Assembly: GCA_949987705.1 (NCBI GenBank) | Contig: OX465282.1 | Coordinates: forward strand, 93,298,070 to 93,362,069 | Origin: Thereva unica | Lineage: Eukaryota > Arthropoda > Insecta > Diptera > Therevidae | Length of the DNA stretch: 64,000 nt | Direction: 5' to 3' | Shown: positions 1 to 10,028 of the stretch, one piece after another | Numbering within the stretch: the first letter of the stretch is position 1 | Layout of the letters: the number at the start of each line of letters is the position of its first letter | Position numbers and translations under genes: made by a program | The notes under the pieces: generated by a model | Databases searched by the model: none | Told to the model about the DNA's origin: nothing | Seen by the model: only the letters and a program-made list of their open reading frames with translations

Positions 1-39
1 AACGGTTTTATACATTTTAATTTCTTTGTGATTACTCTG

Positions 40-95
40 AGTGGGTTCAAGCCCCACGACTATAGGATCGTAGTCCTTAAAACCACGTTGGGCGC
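40..95 (-). other. tRNA-Lys-type primer binding site plus T-arm-like remnant
   Basis: Read on the minus strand, positions 95-83 give TGGCGCCCAACGT, the complement of the 3' end of tRNA-Lys including CCA, which is the usual primer site of gypsy-like insect retroviruses. On the plus strand positions 40-57 read GTGGGTTCAAGCCCCACG, which matches the T-arm of tRNA-Lys. The acceptor part and the T-arm are separated by about 26 bases that are not tRNA. This looks like a 5' LTR/leader junction of a minus-strand retroelement whose body lies left of the window, with extra tRNA sequence copied in. The tRNA identity comes from memory of tRNA-Lys and was not searched. Confidence 0.55.
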
Positions 96-206
96 CAATT
101 TGTTACGTGCGAATTTCACGTACGGCTCGGCTGAGCTCAGGGTTGGGCGCGGATTCGGGAAAAGTAAAATTTATTTAGGGCGCCACGTAGTTTTAAGGAC
201 TACCTT
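65..206. repeat. Inverted pair of PBS-leader junctions
   Basis: Positions 69-93 (core GTAGTCCTTAAAACC) recur in inverted orientation at 183-206 (core GTTTTAAGGACTAC), and each copy adjoins a GGCGCC block. The arms are about 25 bases with two or three differences and the spacer is about 85 bp. Each arm is the start of a retroviral leader just after its primer site, so two leaders diverge head to head. The right-hand one leads into the pol frame that starts at 227. Confidence 0.6.
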
Positions 207-226
207 AATTATACCTTACAAGAGAA

Positions 227-3200
227 TTGGTGTTACGAATATTCGATGAGGAAGATGAACAACTAGACGCCATAGATTTAAACTCCACACTAGACGCTAC
301 TATCACAATCCCTGCAAGGTGCGAAGCCGTTATTGAAGTCCCTATAGAACGGGATGGAAATTTTATATTCTTTAAAGACGAAATTAAACCGGGGGTGTAT
401 TTGGGAAATTCATTGGCCAAATCCAAAAACTTAAAAGCCACAGCGCTAATACTAAATTCTAATGATTTTGAGGTCACAATAAATAAAAGTGAAATATGTC
501 CCAGATACGATGAATTAAATAAATACGATGTTATAACTTTAAACTACGATAAAGATGTTGTGTCGAACCGACTCCAAAAATTAGGAAACTTATTACAATT
601 GGAACATTGCAATGACGAGGAAAAATTTTCGATATTAGAGATTTGTCGCAGGTACAACAACTTGTTTTATTTGGAAGGTGATGTATTAACATGTACGGAT
701 GCCATAAAACATGAAATTCATACCCCAGCAGGTGTACCTTCAACGTATGTTAGACCTTACCGTTTACCCGAGAGTCAAAAACAAGAAGTAAATAAACAAG
801 TACAGGAAATGTTGGACACAGGGATAGTGAGCCCAAGTTTCAGTCCATGGAACTCACCCCTGCTTTTGGTTCCTAAAAAGGAAGATAGCGCTGGTAATAA
901 ACAATGGAGAGTTGTGGTGGATTTTCGCCGGCTTAATGACATCACAGTAGGCGACGCATTTCCATTGCCCAATATTTCAGACATCCTGGATCAGTTGGGA
1001 AAGTCAAAATATTTCAGTACACTTGACCTCGCGAAAGGTTTCCACCAGATACCGATGGAGGAACAACATAAAGAAAAAACAGCCTTCAGTACTCCTTACG
1101 GACATTTTCATTTCAACCGAATGCCTTTCGGGTTGAAAAATTCTCCAGCCACTTTCCAGCGGCTGATGAACAATGTGATGACAGGTCTTCAAGGTATCAG
1201 TTGCTACGTATACATGGATGATATTGTTATACATGGGTATAACCTCAGAGATCACAATGAAAAACTCGTACAGGTGTTGCAGCGACTCGCTCGACATAAT
1301 TTGAAGTTGCAACCAGATAAATGTAATTTTTTGAAACGAGAGTTAGCGTACCTAGGCCATATAGTAAGCGACGAAGGGTTAAAACCAGACCCCAAGAAAA
1401 TTGAGGCAGTCGAATCTTATCCCATCCCTCAGCGAGAGAAGGATGTGAAATCATTTCTCGGGTTCGCGGGTTATTATAGGCGATTCATAAACAACTTTGC
1501 AAAGATTTCTAAGCCTTTAACTAACCTTTTAAAAAAGGGTTCTTCTTTTAAATGGGACACCTTTTGTGATGAAGCGTTCAATCTCCTCAAAGCAAAGTTA
1601 ACTACTGCACCTGTTTTAGCTTTTCCTCAGTTTGACCTGGAATTTCTAGTGACCACGGACGCCAGTGATTTTGCACTAGGTGCCGTGCTTTCGCAAGGCA
1701 AAATCGGTGAAGATAAGCCGATAAGTTTCGCTAGTCGAACAATGAACCCTGCGGAAACTAGGTATTCTACTACGGAAAAAGAACTGTTAGCTATTGTGTA
1801 CGCAGTTGAACAATTTAGACCCTATCTTTATGGAAGGCATTTCAAAGTAATAACCGACCATAAACCCCTGATATGGCTACTAAGTCTTAAAAATCCCTCT
1901 TCGCGACTAATGAGATGGCGTATCCGACTCGAAGAGTATTCCTACGAAATAATACATAAACCGGGTAAATATAACGTTAATGCGGATGCTTTAAGTCGTA
2001 TCCAGATCGGAGATCATACACACAACTCCAATAATATAAACATAGATAATAAAAATAGCGTCCTTGTAGTTACACGAAGTCAACGGAAGAATTTAGCCGA
2101 GAAAATAGAAATTGAAGAAAGTCCTGTAGAAGTACCCAATGAAATTAATATCAGTCAGGATGAAAACAAGAACACTGATGATTCATTCGTAACAATAAAC
2201 CGCGACTCAATTATTCGACGGAAAAATATAAAACATAAATTTATTATATTAACACAGGCAGCAAACGATATAGAAGACCAAATAAGACAAGAAATAAACG
2301 ATTTCAAGATGACTGAAATTGGTGAAACAAAGATCTGGAAAAGTTGTTCTGACAACACGTACATAGTTGTTAAAGTATTTCTTCCAATGCGATCCTCAAA
2401 CGACAGAGAAGTTCTGTCTAAATCCCTAAATGAATTCCTTGAATATAGTCGTATACACAAGTTGAATAGGGTAGATATCTCGGTACCCCCAATAGACCAA
2501 AACTCACTGAATAATGTAAAGGAAATGTGCAAGGACATATTCGGTAATAAAATGACCGTCAGTCTTTATCTAGATAATAAACATAAATTAAAAAGTACGG
2601 AAGAAATAGGGAAGGTACTGCGGGAATACCATGAGAACCCTCTAGGGGGACACCAAGGCGTTTCACGAACCTTTAAGAGGCTTAGCCAGAATTTTTATTG
2701 GCCCTCTATGTTACATGATATCAAAAGTTTCATCAGAAAGTGCGAGTCTTGCCAGAAGAACAAGCTTAGTAAACGCACTCTCATCCCAATGAAAATTACT
2801 ACCACTAGTAGCAGGCCGTTCGAAAGAGTTGCACTAGACATCGTCGGCCCACTCAACGTCAGTCACGAAGGAAATAGATTTCTTTTGACATTTCAAGATG
2901 ACTTGACAAAGTTTTCAGCCGCATTTCCTATTCCTAATGCAGAAGCCCATACGGTGGCCGAAACTTTTGTGAAAAATTTAGTCTGTCTACACGGACTCCC
3001 CGAATCACTACTGACAGACCAGGGCACAAACTTCCTCAGTAAACTATTTCAAGAAACTTGTAAATTTCTAAAAATTAAAAAACTACAGACAAGTGCATAC
3101 CATCCCCAAACGAATGGAGCTCTTGAGCGCAGTCACCGTACACTGGCAGAATATCTCAGGCATTACGTGGATAAGGATGCCACAAATTGGGACACATGGA

Positions 3201-3637
3201 TCCCATACGCTATGTTCACATATAATACGACTCCCCATAGCAGCACAAATTTCACGCCATATGAACTCCTTTACGGCTTTCCAGCAAACATACCTAACTC
3301 ATTTCGACAATCTCCCCAAGTCTGCTATAACTACAACGACTATGTTAATGAATTACGCGCCAGACTACAACACTGTCATCAAATAGCCAAGGACCTCTTA
3401 ATAAAAACCAAAGAGTTGTCAAAGCAATACTACGACAAACATTCTAAAAATTCCAATTTCAATGTAGGAGACGTCGTATGGTTAAAGAACCACACTCCTA
3501 AAAACAAATTTTCACCTAAATGGCTAGGACCCTACGGCATTACCAAAATCAATTCAAAAGAAACCTCCACAATCAAAATAGGAAAATCGGAAAAAAACAT
3601 TCATAATAATAATTTAAAGCCATTTAAACAGATTTAA
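227..3637 (+). CDS. pol: Endogenous retrovirus Pol (RT-RNase H-integrase), N-terminus missing
   Basis: An open frame of 1,136 codons. Reverse transcriptase occupies about residues 175-400, with the catalytic YMDD at residues 329-332 (positions 1211-1222). RNase H follows at about 470-600, with TTDASDF near 475 and TDHKPL near 543. The integrase has an N-terminal HHCC zinc module near 800-845 and a catalytic core with Asp in LDIVGP (about 871), Asp in TDQGTNF (about 931) and Glu in ALERSHR (about 967). The C-terminal GPY-type module WLGPYGITK lies near 1100. A full gypsy Pol also carries an aspartic protease in front; that part and gag are absent, so the first Met is probably not the native start. 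No stop or frameshift interrupts the frame. It could make RT and integrase only if expressed from another promoter. Confidence 0.9.
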   Translation: MVLRIFDEEDEQLDAIDLNSTLDATITIPARCEAVIEVPIERDGNFIFFKDEIKPGVYLGNSLAKSKNLKATALILNSNDFEVTINKSEICPRYDELNKYDVITLNYDKDVVSNRLQKLGNLLQLEHCNDEEKFSILEICRRYNNLFYLEGDVLTCTDAIKHEIHTPAGVPSTYVRPYRLPESQKQEVNKQVQEMLDTGIVSPSFSPWNSPLLLVPKKEDSAGNKQWRVVVDFRRLNDITVGDAFPLPNISDILDQLGKSKYFSTLDLAKGFHQIPMEEQHKEKTAFSTPYGHFHFNRMPFGLKNSPATFQRLMNNVMTGLQGISCYVYMDDIVIHGYNLRDHNEKLVQVLQRLARHNLKLQPDKCNFLKRELAYLGHIVSDEGLKPDPKKIEAVESYPIPQREKDVKSFLGFAGYYRRFINNFAKISKPLTNLLKKGSSFKWDTFCDEAFNLLKAKLTTAPVLAFPQFDLEFLVTTDASDFALGAVLSQGKIGEDKPISFASRTMNPAETRYSTTEKELLAIVYAVEQFRPYLYGRHFKVITDHKPLIWLLSLKNPSSRLMRWRIRLEEYSYEIIHKPGKYNVNADALSRIQIGDHTHNSNNINIDNKNSVLVVTRSQRKNLAEKIEIEESPVEVPNEINISQDENKNTDDSFVTINRDSIIRRKNIKHKFIILTQAANDIEDQIRQEINDFKMTEIGETKIWKSCSDNTYIVVKVFLPMRSSNDREVLSKSLNEFLEYSRIHKLNRVDISVPPIDQNSLNNVKEMCKDIFGNKMTVSLYLDNKHKLKSTEEIGKVLREYHENPLGGHQGVSRTFKRLSQNFYWPSMLHDIKSFIRKCESCQKNKLSKRTLIPMKITTTSSRPFERVALDIVGPLNVSHEGNRFLLTFQDDLTKFSAAFPIPNAEAHTVAETFVKNLVCLHGLPESLLTDQGTNFLSKLFQETCKFLKIKKLQTSAYHPQTNGALERSHRTLAEYLRHYVDKDATNWDTWIPYAMFTYNTTPHSSTNFTPYELLYGFPANIPNSFRQSPQVCYNYNDYVNELRARLQHCHQIAKDLLIKTKELSKQYYDKHSKNSNFNVGDVVWLKNHTPKNKFSPKWLGPYGITKINSKETSTIKIGKSEKNIHNNNLKPFKQI

Positions 3638-3718
3638 CATATGGGCTAAGGTATCAGTTGGCCTTAGTATCCGATAAATCTAAAAAAAAAATCCTCATAA
3701 TCCGTATTTCTAAAACTA

Positions 3719-3733
3719 CACATTATTTCAGAA
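3719..3733 (+). promoter_or_regulatory. Candidate env splice acceptor
   Basis: A pyrimidine-rich tract ends in TTATTTCAG (3723-3731), two bases before the env ATG at 3734. Insect retrovirus env is normally made from a spliced subgenomic RNA, and the acceptor usually sits just upstream of env. The matching donor would lie in the lost 5' leader. Confidence 0.45.
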
Positions 3734-5527
3734 ATGATGCTGGGAATAATTATTATAATGGGACTCTCAACGGTCAATGCAGCAGGACTTCGTATTACAT
3801 CTATAACGGATAACCCTGGACTCTATTTTGAAGAATTAGGAAAAATGTCACTTTATTCGGACGAATGGAAGGTAGTAACATTCTTCGACCTGCAGGATTT
3901 CAAAATCGAATTCACTTACATAAATAAGTATTCCACCTACCTCAATAATATCTGTAATTCTCTAAATGAACACGGTAAATTTACGCAGATTTGCAAAACA
4001 ACCTTGACAGAAATAAACCACATACTATCGGATATATCGCAAAGAAATGAATTGTTACGGAGTAACCAAAGACGGAAACGAGGACTATTTAACGCGATAG
4101 GTATTCTAAGTAAATCTCTCTTCGGTACCTTGAGCTCAGAAGATGCCGAACATTACAATAGCCAAATTGAATCGCTACGTGATAATAATAAGTATATGGA
4201 AAATCTTATTAAAAATCATACCATTTTGCTAGATGCCACAGCCAACGTGTTCAATAGGACACTGAACAATATTAATACGCAATTCTCCCATATTGGAATA
4301 AGGTTGCAAAAACTAACAAATTTAACAATAGACAACGAGGCCATTTTACAAATGGAATCTGCATTCAACAGCATCACGCTTATTCTACTCCGTTACCAGA
4401 AAACACAATCGGTAATTTTGGACCTGATTACGGACGTGCGAAATGAAAGGTCTCACCCCACTATAATTAGCCCAATACAGTTAAACAATATCTTACAAAG
4501 AATACAAAAGGAAATTCCAAGTTCCGTATCTTTACCAGTGAATCCAAAGGACAACACTCTACTACAATTATATAAGAACGGGAAAATGAAAACTGCTATA
4601 CACCAAGATAGAGTTATTTTTGAGCTTAGTATACCATTGCCAATTAAAGAATTTTATCAATTATACAAATTAATTCCTCTACCCACTCCTTATAATAACA
4701 CATTCGTTTACATACAACCTTCAACAGGATTTCTAGCAATAGATTATAATAGAGAGCACTACTATAGCATAAACAAAAATGATCTAGTCAGCTGTTACTC
4801 GGAAAACCATTCAGATTACTTATGCAAACTAATGCATCCCATTTTAAACATTCTATCTAACAACCATGCTTGCGAAATCATTTTACTCAAAAGAGAGAAA
4901 CTCCCACTCGAGTCGTGCGATATCAGACAAACCAAACTAAGTTCATTTTGGATCCAATTATCTACTCCAAATAACTGGCTATTTTCAACAAATGAAACTG
5001 TCATTTTAGATGTTATCTGCCAGGATAAAATAAGCCCCTACACTTTAACTGGTACGGGCATACTTCACATCTATCCTAACTGTTATTTGCGCAGCAAAGA
5101 ATTTATCCTGCGTTCAACAAACACAAAACTCCTAATAGAACCAAACTCCTTTATACCAGCGATAAATATATCAGATTCTCTACCCTACATAAAATACGAT
5201 TCTACTTCGCAGAAAAATCAATCGAAAACAACTATACTTAAATACTCGACTGACAATGACTTTGATGCCTTATTAGTGGCAATTAAAGAACAGGAAAGTT
5301 TAGAGAGAAGTCATAGAGTCATAGATTCACATAATGTCCACCACTATTCACTAGGGTACCTATTATTGTTGATAATAATAATTTTTGTAATATACAAGAT
5401 CAATTATAAAGTTAAATTATGCAAAAGACAGAATTCAGGCATTGAACAGGAAGAGACAAATGTTAATGTAGAAATGTCAAGTAATATAGGCGAGACTAGA
5501 GCAACCAGGCTCACGCTTAATTTATAG
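3734..5527 (+). CDS. env: Endogenous retrovirus envelope glycoprotein
   Basis: An open frame of 597 codons starting 96 bases after the pol stop. It begins with a hydrophobic signal peptide (about residues 1-17, MMLGIIIIMGL...). A basic furin-type site, RRKR followed by GLFNAIG, lies near residues 112-120, so the protein would be cut into a short surface part and a long transmembrane part whose new N-terminus is hydrophobic. This layout resembles the baculovirus F-like Env of insect errantiviruses. Several Asn-X-Ser/Thr sites follow. A membrane anchor (YLLLLIIIIFVIY) lies near residues 540-553, with a short charged tail. No internal stop is present. The frame is open although the element is defective upstream, so the insertion may be fairly recent or the frame preserved by chance. 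Confidence 0.85.
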   Translation: MMLGIIIIMGLSTVNAAGLRITSITDNPGLYFEELGKMSLYSDEWKVVTFFDLQDFKIEFTYINKYSTYLNNICNSLNEHGKFTQICKTTLTEINHILSDISQRNELLRSNQRRKRGLFNAIGILSKSLFGTLSSEDAEHYNSQIESLRDNNKYMENLIKNHTILLDATANVFNRTLNNINTQFSHIGIRLQKLTNLTIDNEAILQMESAFNSITLILLRYQKTQSVILDLITDVRNERSHPTIISPIQLNNILQRIQKEIPSSVSLPVNPKDNTLLQLYKNGKMKTAIHQDRVIFELSIPLPIKEFYQLYKLIPLPTPYNNTFVYIQPSTGFLAIDYNREHYYSINKNDLVSCYSENHSDYLCKLMHPILNILSNNHACEIILLKREKLPLESCDIRQTKLSSFWIQLSTPNNWLFSTNETVILDVICQDKISPYTLTGTGILHIYPNCYLRSKEFILRSTNTKLLIEPNSFIPAINISDSLPYIKYDSTSQKNQSKTTILKYSTDNDFDALLVAIKEQESLERSHRVIDSHNVHHYSLGYLLLLIIIIFVIYKINYKVKLCKRQNSGIEQEETNVNVEMSSNIGETRATRLTLNL

Positions 5528-6278
5528 ATTATATTTTTTTTTTGTATATGTACATGCTATTAAGCACATGCTACAAAAACGAAACCTTCTTAAATCTTTT
5601 TTTACAATTTTACATATTAATTTTATTAAAAGCAGAAGCATTATTTACTATAATAATATAAGAAAATAGGAAATAAGAAATAAGAAGAAAAATTAATTTA
5701 GCGTTTCCTAGGAAGATTTATAAATAAGAAAAACAGTCAAATATATATGAATATCGTGACGACAGGTTAGTAAGACCGGTCACCAGTAAAAAAAAAACAA
5801 TTTTTTTTTTGAAAGGAAAAATACCTTAAATATTGTGACGACAGGTTAGTAAGACCGGTCACCAATAAAAATATAATAAAGGAATAATAATAATAAATAA
5901 ATAAAAATAAATAAATAATAATAAATAAAAAAAAATAAATATATATATACCTATGTCTTATATATAGTCTATACAAATAATCCTATTAATTATAATCAAA
6001 ATATAAATAGATTTTAGATTCCTTTTTTTTATATAACTTTTAAAAAACATTTCTCTAAAAAAAAAAAATATTCTTAATTATATTATATCAAAAATTTTTA
6101 TTAACAGTTTACAAAAATCTCTTTTTGAGCAAGTAATATGCTAGCTGTAAGAACAAAAATAAATTAGAAAAAAAAAAACACGTAACAAAAAATATTGCAC
6201 AAATTATCTTCCAAATCAACTATTTTTGACCAGTGCGATCCCATGATTCCATGCTGAAATTGTTTTCGTTTTTTTTTT
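5528..6278 (+). other. AT-rich region between env and the polypurine tract
   Basis: Extremely A+T-rich, with many A and T homopolymers and no credible coding frame. It contains the direct repeat at 5753-5865 annotated separately. Long AT-rich stretches between env and the 3' LTR are common in insect retroviruses. I see nothing else in it. Confidence 0.6.
5753..5865 (+). repeat. Direct repeat with hairpin potential, two copies
   Basis: The segment GTGACGACAGGTTAGTAAGA and the following CCGGTCACCA occur at 5756-5785 and again at 5835-5864, 79 bp apart, with flanking bases partly shared. GTGAC near the start and GTCAC near the end of each copy can pair. Function unknown; the position just upstream of the 3' LTR would put it in the 3' part of the transcript. 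Confidence 0.7.
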
Positions 6279-6290
6279 AGGGGGGAAGGA
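6279..6290 (+). other. Polypurine tract before the 3' LTR
   Basis: AGGGGGGAAGGA follows a run of T and immediately precedes TGTTATGAACC, a typical LTR start. This is the plus-strand primer position of the endogenous retrovirus. Confidence 0.75.
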
Positions 6291-7745
6291 TGTTATGAAC
6301 CGGATTCCCAAGTTCAATTTCCTATTTCATAAAACGAAATCAATTTAATCCTTAACAATTGAAGTATCCATTACATACATTTCATATGTACATTATGTAC
6401 ATTCAAATATATACATATTGTTAAATAACAAAGGAAATGCTGACTTTTCAATACATACATATATTCATAATTATTTTCTTAAAATTTCAATGGACAAAGG
6501 AAATGCTGACTTTGTTTCAATTTGTATATTCATACATGTATATTTAATTAGCCACAGGAAATGCTGGATAAAATTTCAGACAAGCTTCCATAGAATTCAA
6601 TTCAAATTTTACCGCGTCAGCATTTCGAGAAAAACAAAACTATCATATTACGCGCGATAAGAATTATATCGCGCACAGAAAAAACCTTAATTAGCAGTTT
6701 TTCTTTGAAATAATTGAGTACCTTTAGTAAGGCGAAAATAATGGAAGTCAGTTGGAATTTAACATCGAAACAGCCAACTCGGGCTCGCTCGCTCGTGTCA
6801 AGAATATCGTTTTTCCTTAAAATCTTACAGTTGAAAGTCAAGAAATAATCTTACAGTTGAAAGTCAAGAAATAATCTTACAGTTGAAAGTTAAGAAATAA
6901 TCTTACAGTTGAAAGTCAAGAAATAATCTTACAGTTGAAAGTTAAGAAATAATCTTACAGTTGAAAGTCAAGAAATAATCTTACAGTTGAAAGTTAAGAA
7001 ATAATTTTACAGTTGAAAGTTAAGAAATAATTTTACAGTTGATAGTCAAGAAATAATTTTACAGTTGAAAGTTAAGAAATAAAAGTTCTTTTAAATATAT
7101 TCATATATGCAAATAAAAATTGAAAAATTAAGAAGTTCGTTTGAATTAAAATAAAAAAACGTTAAATACAGTGGAAGAAAGAGTCCTAAGAGCGTTGATG
7201 GAGGAAGAAAGAGCCCTAATAGCGGATATAACAGCAAATTTAATATTGCTCGAAGCCAGAACAGATTACCAGAAAAAGAAACCAAGAAAACAAAGAGTAT
7301 ATGGTGGATACAGAAAATTTCTCTCTCTTCAGCTTCTCGTATCCCACTGTTAGGCTCCGAAGAAGCTGCGTTTAGCTCAGCTTCTGAGAGCACTGTATCA
7401 ACGCAAACCTTTGCGTGAGTGTGAGTTCAATTTAATTGAATGTGTTGGAGTTTTCACGTTGATTTTCTGTGGTAAAGAAGCTGAAGATATTACAGCTTCC
7501 CCATGTTGTGTAAGGCCTCGGCCACTATAAGACCGGTGAGAGGCACTTTAGTATTTGCCACTCTGTCGCTCACCGCTCGCCGCTCGTATGGCTACGGCTT
7601 TACTCTTTGTTTACAGTAGGATGATAAATTTCAATTGTACATTTTATATAAAGAAATCTGTACATTGCATCTTTCGTGTTTCCAGAGGAGGAAATATATT
7701 AAGATTTTTCTTCTAAAAACTTGATATATTAAAATTAATTTTTAT
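6291..7745 (+). repeat. Probable 3' LTR of the endogenous retrovirus
   Basis: The left border is set by the polypurine tract and TGTTATGAACC. The segment contains a ten-copy 26-bp tandem repeat, repeated blocks of GGAAATGCTG (around 6431, 6497 and 6557), and a TATA-like TTTATATAAAG near 7643. No short coding frame here is convincing. Without the 5' LTR the right border cannot be fixed; it lies between about 7,500 and 7,750. Confidence 0.45.
6821..7082 (+). repeat. 26-bp tandem repeat, ten copies
   Basis: The unit contains TCTTACAGTTGAAAGTCAAG followed by AAATAA. Ten adjacent copies are present with small changes (AAAGTC or AAAGTT; ATCTT or ATTTT). It sits inside the probable 3' LTR, where tandem repeats often act as enhancer or insulator-like sites; that role here is inference. 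Confidence 0.9.
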
Positions 7746-10028
7746 TGAGTTGCCTATTTGGCCAAGGGAAGCAGTGCTTCCTTTGCTTCCAAAGAGGAAC
7801 CGCCACTGGCCCAGCTTTATATCAGGAAAAGCCCACGATTCCTCTAATTCCCATTATTCCTCACCATTTCTAACCGTCCCACCCCACCGGGTGGGCTCGA
7901 TTAAATCGGTTGGAATCCGGCTAACTTCTCTCAACGGAAAAATTCATATTTGAAATCAATTCATATTTGACATAATGCTACACCTCGGGAAATTCAGCGC
8001 TACGCATATTCTCGCAATCGGCGAAGGTACTTGAGCATGATAGCTCAAGATATGCTGACGGATTTCCCGGGTAGCTGGAGTTTTTCCTTTTCCAATCTCG
8101 AGCACTCCCTGATGGCCTTCCCTCTGCGCGATCAGAGTGGACTTGGAGTCCTAGGAGCTGCTGACCTTTTTCCACTTAGATGGAGGCCCTGTTTGACGCT
8201 GAGGATTGCGGATCGTTCACAGCATCGATACTACTCATAGGTAAGTTAAGGGTATAATAATAATTAATAATAATAATAATCTCCGTCTTATATCCTCCTT
8301 CCAGGTCGCGCCGGTTGCCGCCGATTCCTTTTCCCGTAGGTCATGGGCACCTTGGCTGTCAGGAAATTCGAACTCCATATTTCCAAGCGACGCGCCGGAC
8401 ATCTCCCCGAATTCACGCCCTTCGGCCAAGATCTAAAAAAAAAAGATTGATCAGCAGTAAAGTTCTTTAAGGGACGACATACATAGGTAAGTATCCATAG
8501 CATATTATTATATTTTAAATATTAATGCCTCTCTATTTTTAGGTCGTAACACATCGACGAGGAAAACTTTCTTCAAACATACCGCCCGACATTCCATATA
8601 ATCGACTGTAAACTACTAAACTTCTTGCTTCGTCACGAAATAGTTTTTTGTCTCTCCTGAAAAATCTACTTTTTTGAGTTGTGTCACTATTGTAATACAT
8701 GTGCGATTACCATGTAAGGCATGCAGGATAAATTACTGCTAGTCTTTTCAGCATTAAAAACGTTGCTTTCCGAAATTACCATTCCATTTCTGCTACATTT
8801 GGTGAGGATTTTACCAGCAAGAAATCTTTTTGACTGCACTTTGTCACGATCCACTCTGAACGAATTTTGAGGACGGAATAAACTCAAGAAAAGAGGCTTC
8901 GGCAAAACAAAGACAAAGAATAATAAAAGCACATTACATCTCCAACTAATATATTCCACAAGTCATTAGCTAGTTGCTTACCTAGCCATTACAAGGTAAA
9001 GACTTCCAATTTCCTAAATTTCCAGTAGAATTTTTCGATTACCATGTAGGCCGTTACACAAATCATTAAAGAATTCTTGGGTTACAAGAGTAACCCCTCG
9101 CTAGTTTTCCCGCTAAAGTTACTCGCGATGAAAGAATACCAGTGTGGATTAACTTGAAGAACCAGCCCTGCTGCTGCTGAATGAATATTAGTCTAGAAAC
9201 TCACAATGACATCCTTTGTATTGTACAATTGTACTAACACCACGCTCTAAGCAACTACTTGGCCTCTACTAGTCTGAACAAAATTTGTCCATATCGATTC
9301 ATCCAGTAAAATTAAGCCTTTTTGATTCCTTTTTGAAATATAAAAAAAGCAGCTAAATTGGTGCAATAGAAACTGAGTCCTTTTTCGAGCGAATTTGAAA
9401 CGCGCCTAGTATTCCTGGCGTCGCCGAGTTAGCAATTTTTGTGGAAAAAACGCTTTAGTTGCAGTTTTTTGCCAAAAATCTTAAAAAAAATAAAAACCAT
9501 AAAAAAAATTTAAAAACCAGAATTTTAATGATTGGATATTGTAAAGAGAGTCTTAGAGCATACGTAAAAAAATCAGGACCAACATGGGAGTTTTTCTTTT
9601 GGCGCAGTAACAAATTTAACTTTTTAAATTCACTTAATTGCAAAATTCATTATGCAAAAACTATTTGACCGACCGTGATGGGGTTTTGGATATAAGTTAA
9701 TCATGCCTTTAACTATTTAATTCCAAAATTAAATTGGAAGATAATGGTCTCTCCTTTCCTTGTGCTCACTTTAAAGTGAGGTACTTTTTTTCGCGGTTTT
9801 CGGCTATTTTGCAATGCAAAAATTCAAATTTCAAAAATCCACCTTAGGTTAAGTTTTAGCAAATCTAATAACGAACAAAACTTGCTCAACAAATTTTTCG
9901 CCTAAAAGCCTTCGTTAAGAGATATTTAACAAGAAAGGCCAAAAAACAGAGAATTTTTAGTGAACTTTTCAGTTTTTGGGCTACCAAAAGTTTTCCAGGG
10001 AGTTTCATGCTTGCGCACCCCCTAAATA
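7746..10028. other. No recognised gene; two intron-like segments
   Basis: I find no protein family here. The stretch 7,750-8,600 is clearly richer in G+C than its surroundings and holds two consensus plus-strand intron-like segments, annotated separately. From about 8,600 to 10,000 the sequence is AT-rich, without repeats or frames I can interpret. Confidence 0.5.
8240..8541 (+). other. Two consecutive plus-strand intron-like segments
   Basis: Consensus donor CATAG/GTAAGT at about 8,239/8,240 pairs with acceptor CTTCCAG/GTCG near 8,302/8,303, and donor CATAG/GTAAGT near 8,486/8,487 pairs with acceptor TTTTTAG/GTCG near 8,540/8,541. Both introns would be about 55-63 nt, the usual size for short dipteran introns. 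Both upstream exons end in CATAG and both downstream exons start with GTCG. The exons are G+C-richer, but no long joined reading frame was found, so this could be a noncoding transcript, a decayed gene or a TE leader. Confidence 0.3.

Larger units (their letters stand above)
181..7745 (+). mobile_element. Gypsy-type endogenous retrovirus, gag and protease deleted
   Basis: A plus-strand LTR element in the order leader fragment (181-226), pol, env, AT-rich 3' region, polypurine tract, 3' LTR. No gag, protease or 5' LTR is present; the leader joins directly to mid-pol. The pol plus env organisation with a possible env splice acceptor is that of insect errantivirus-like elements. The right end of the LTR is not defined because no second LTR is in the window, so 7745 is an estimate. 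No intact copy can be inferred from this locus. Confidence 0.7.
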
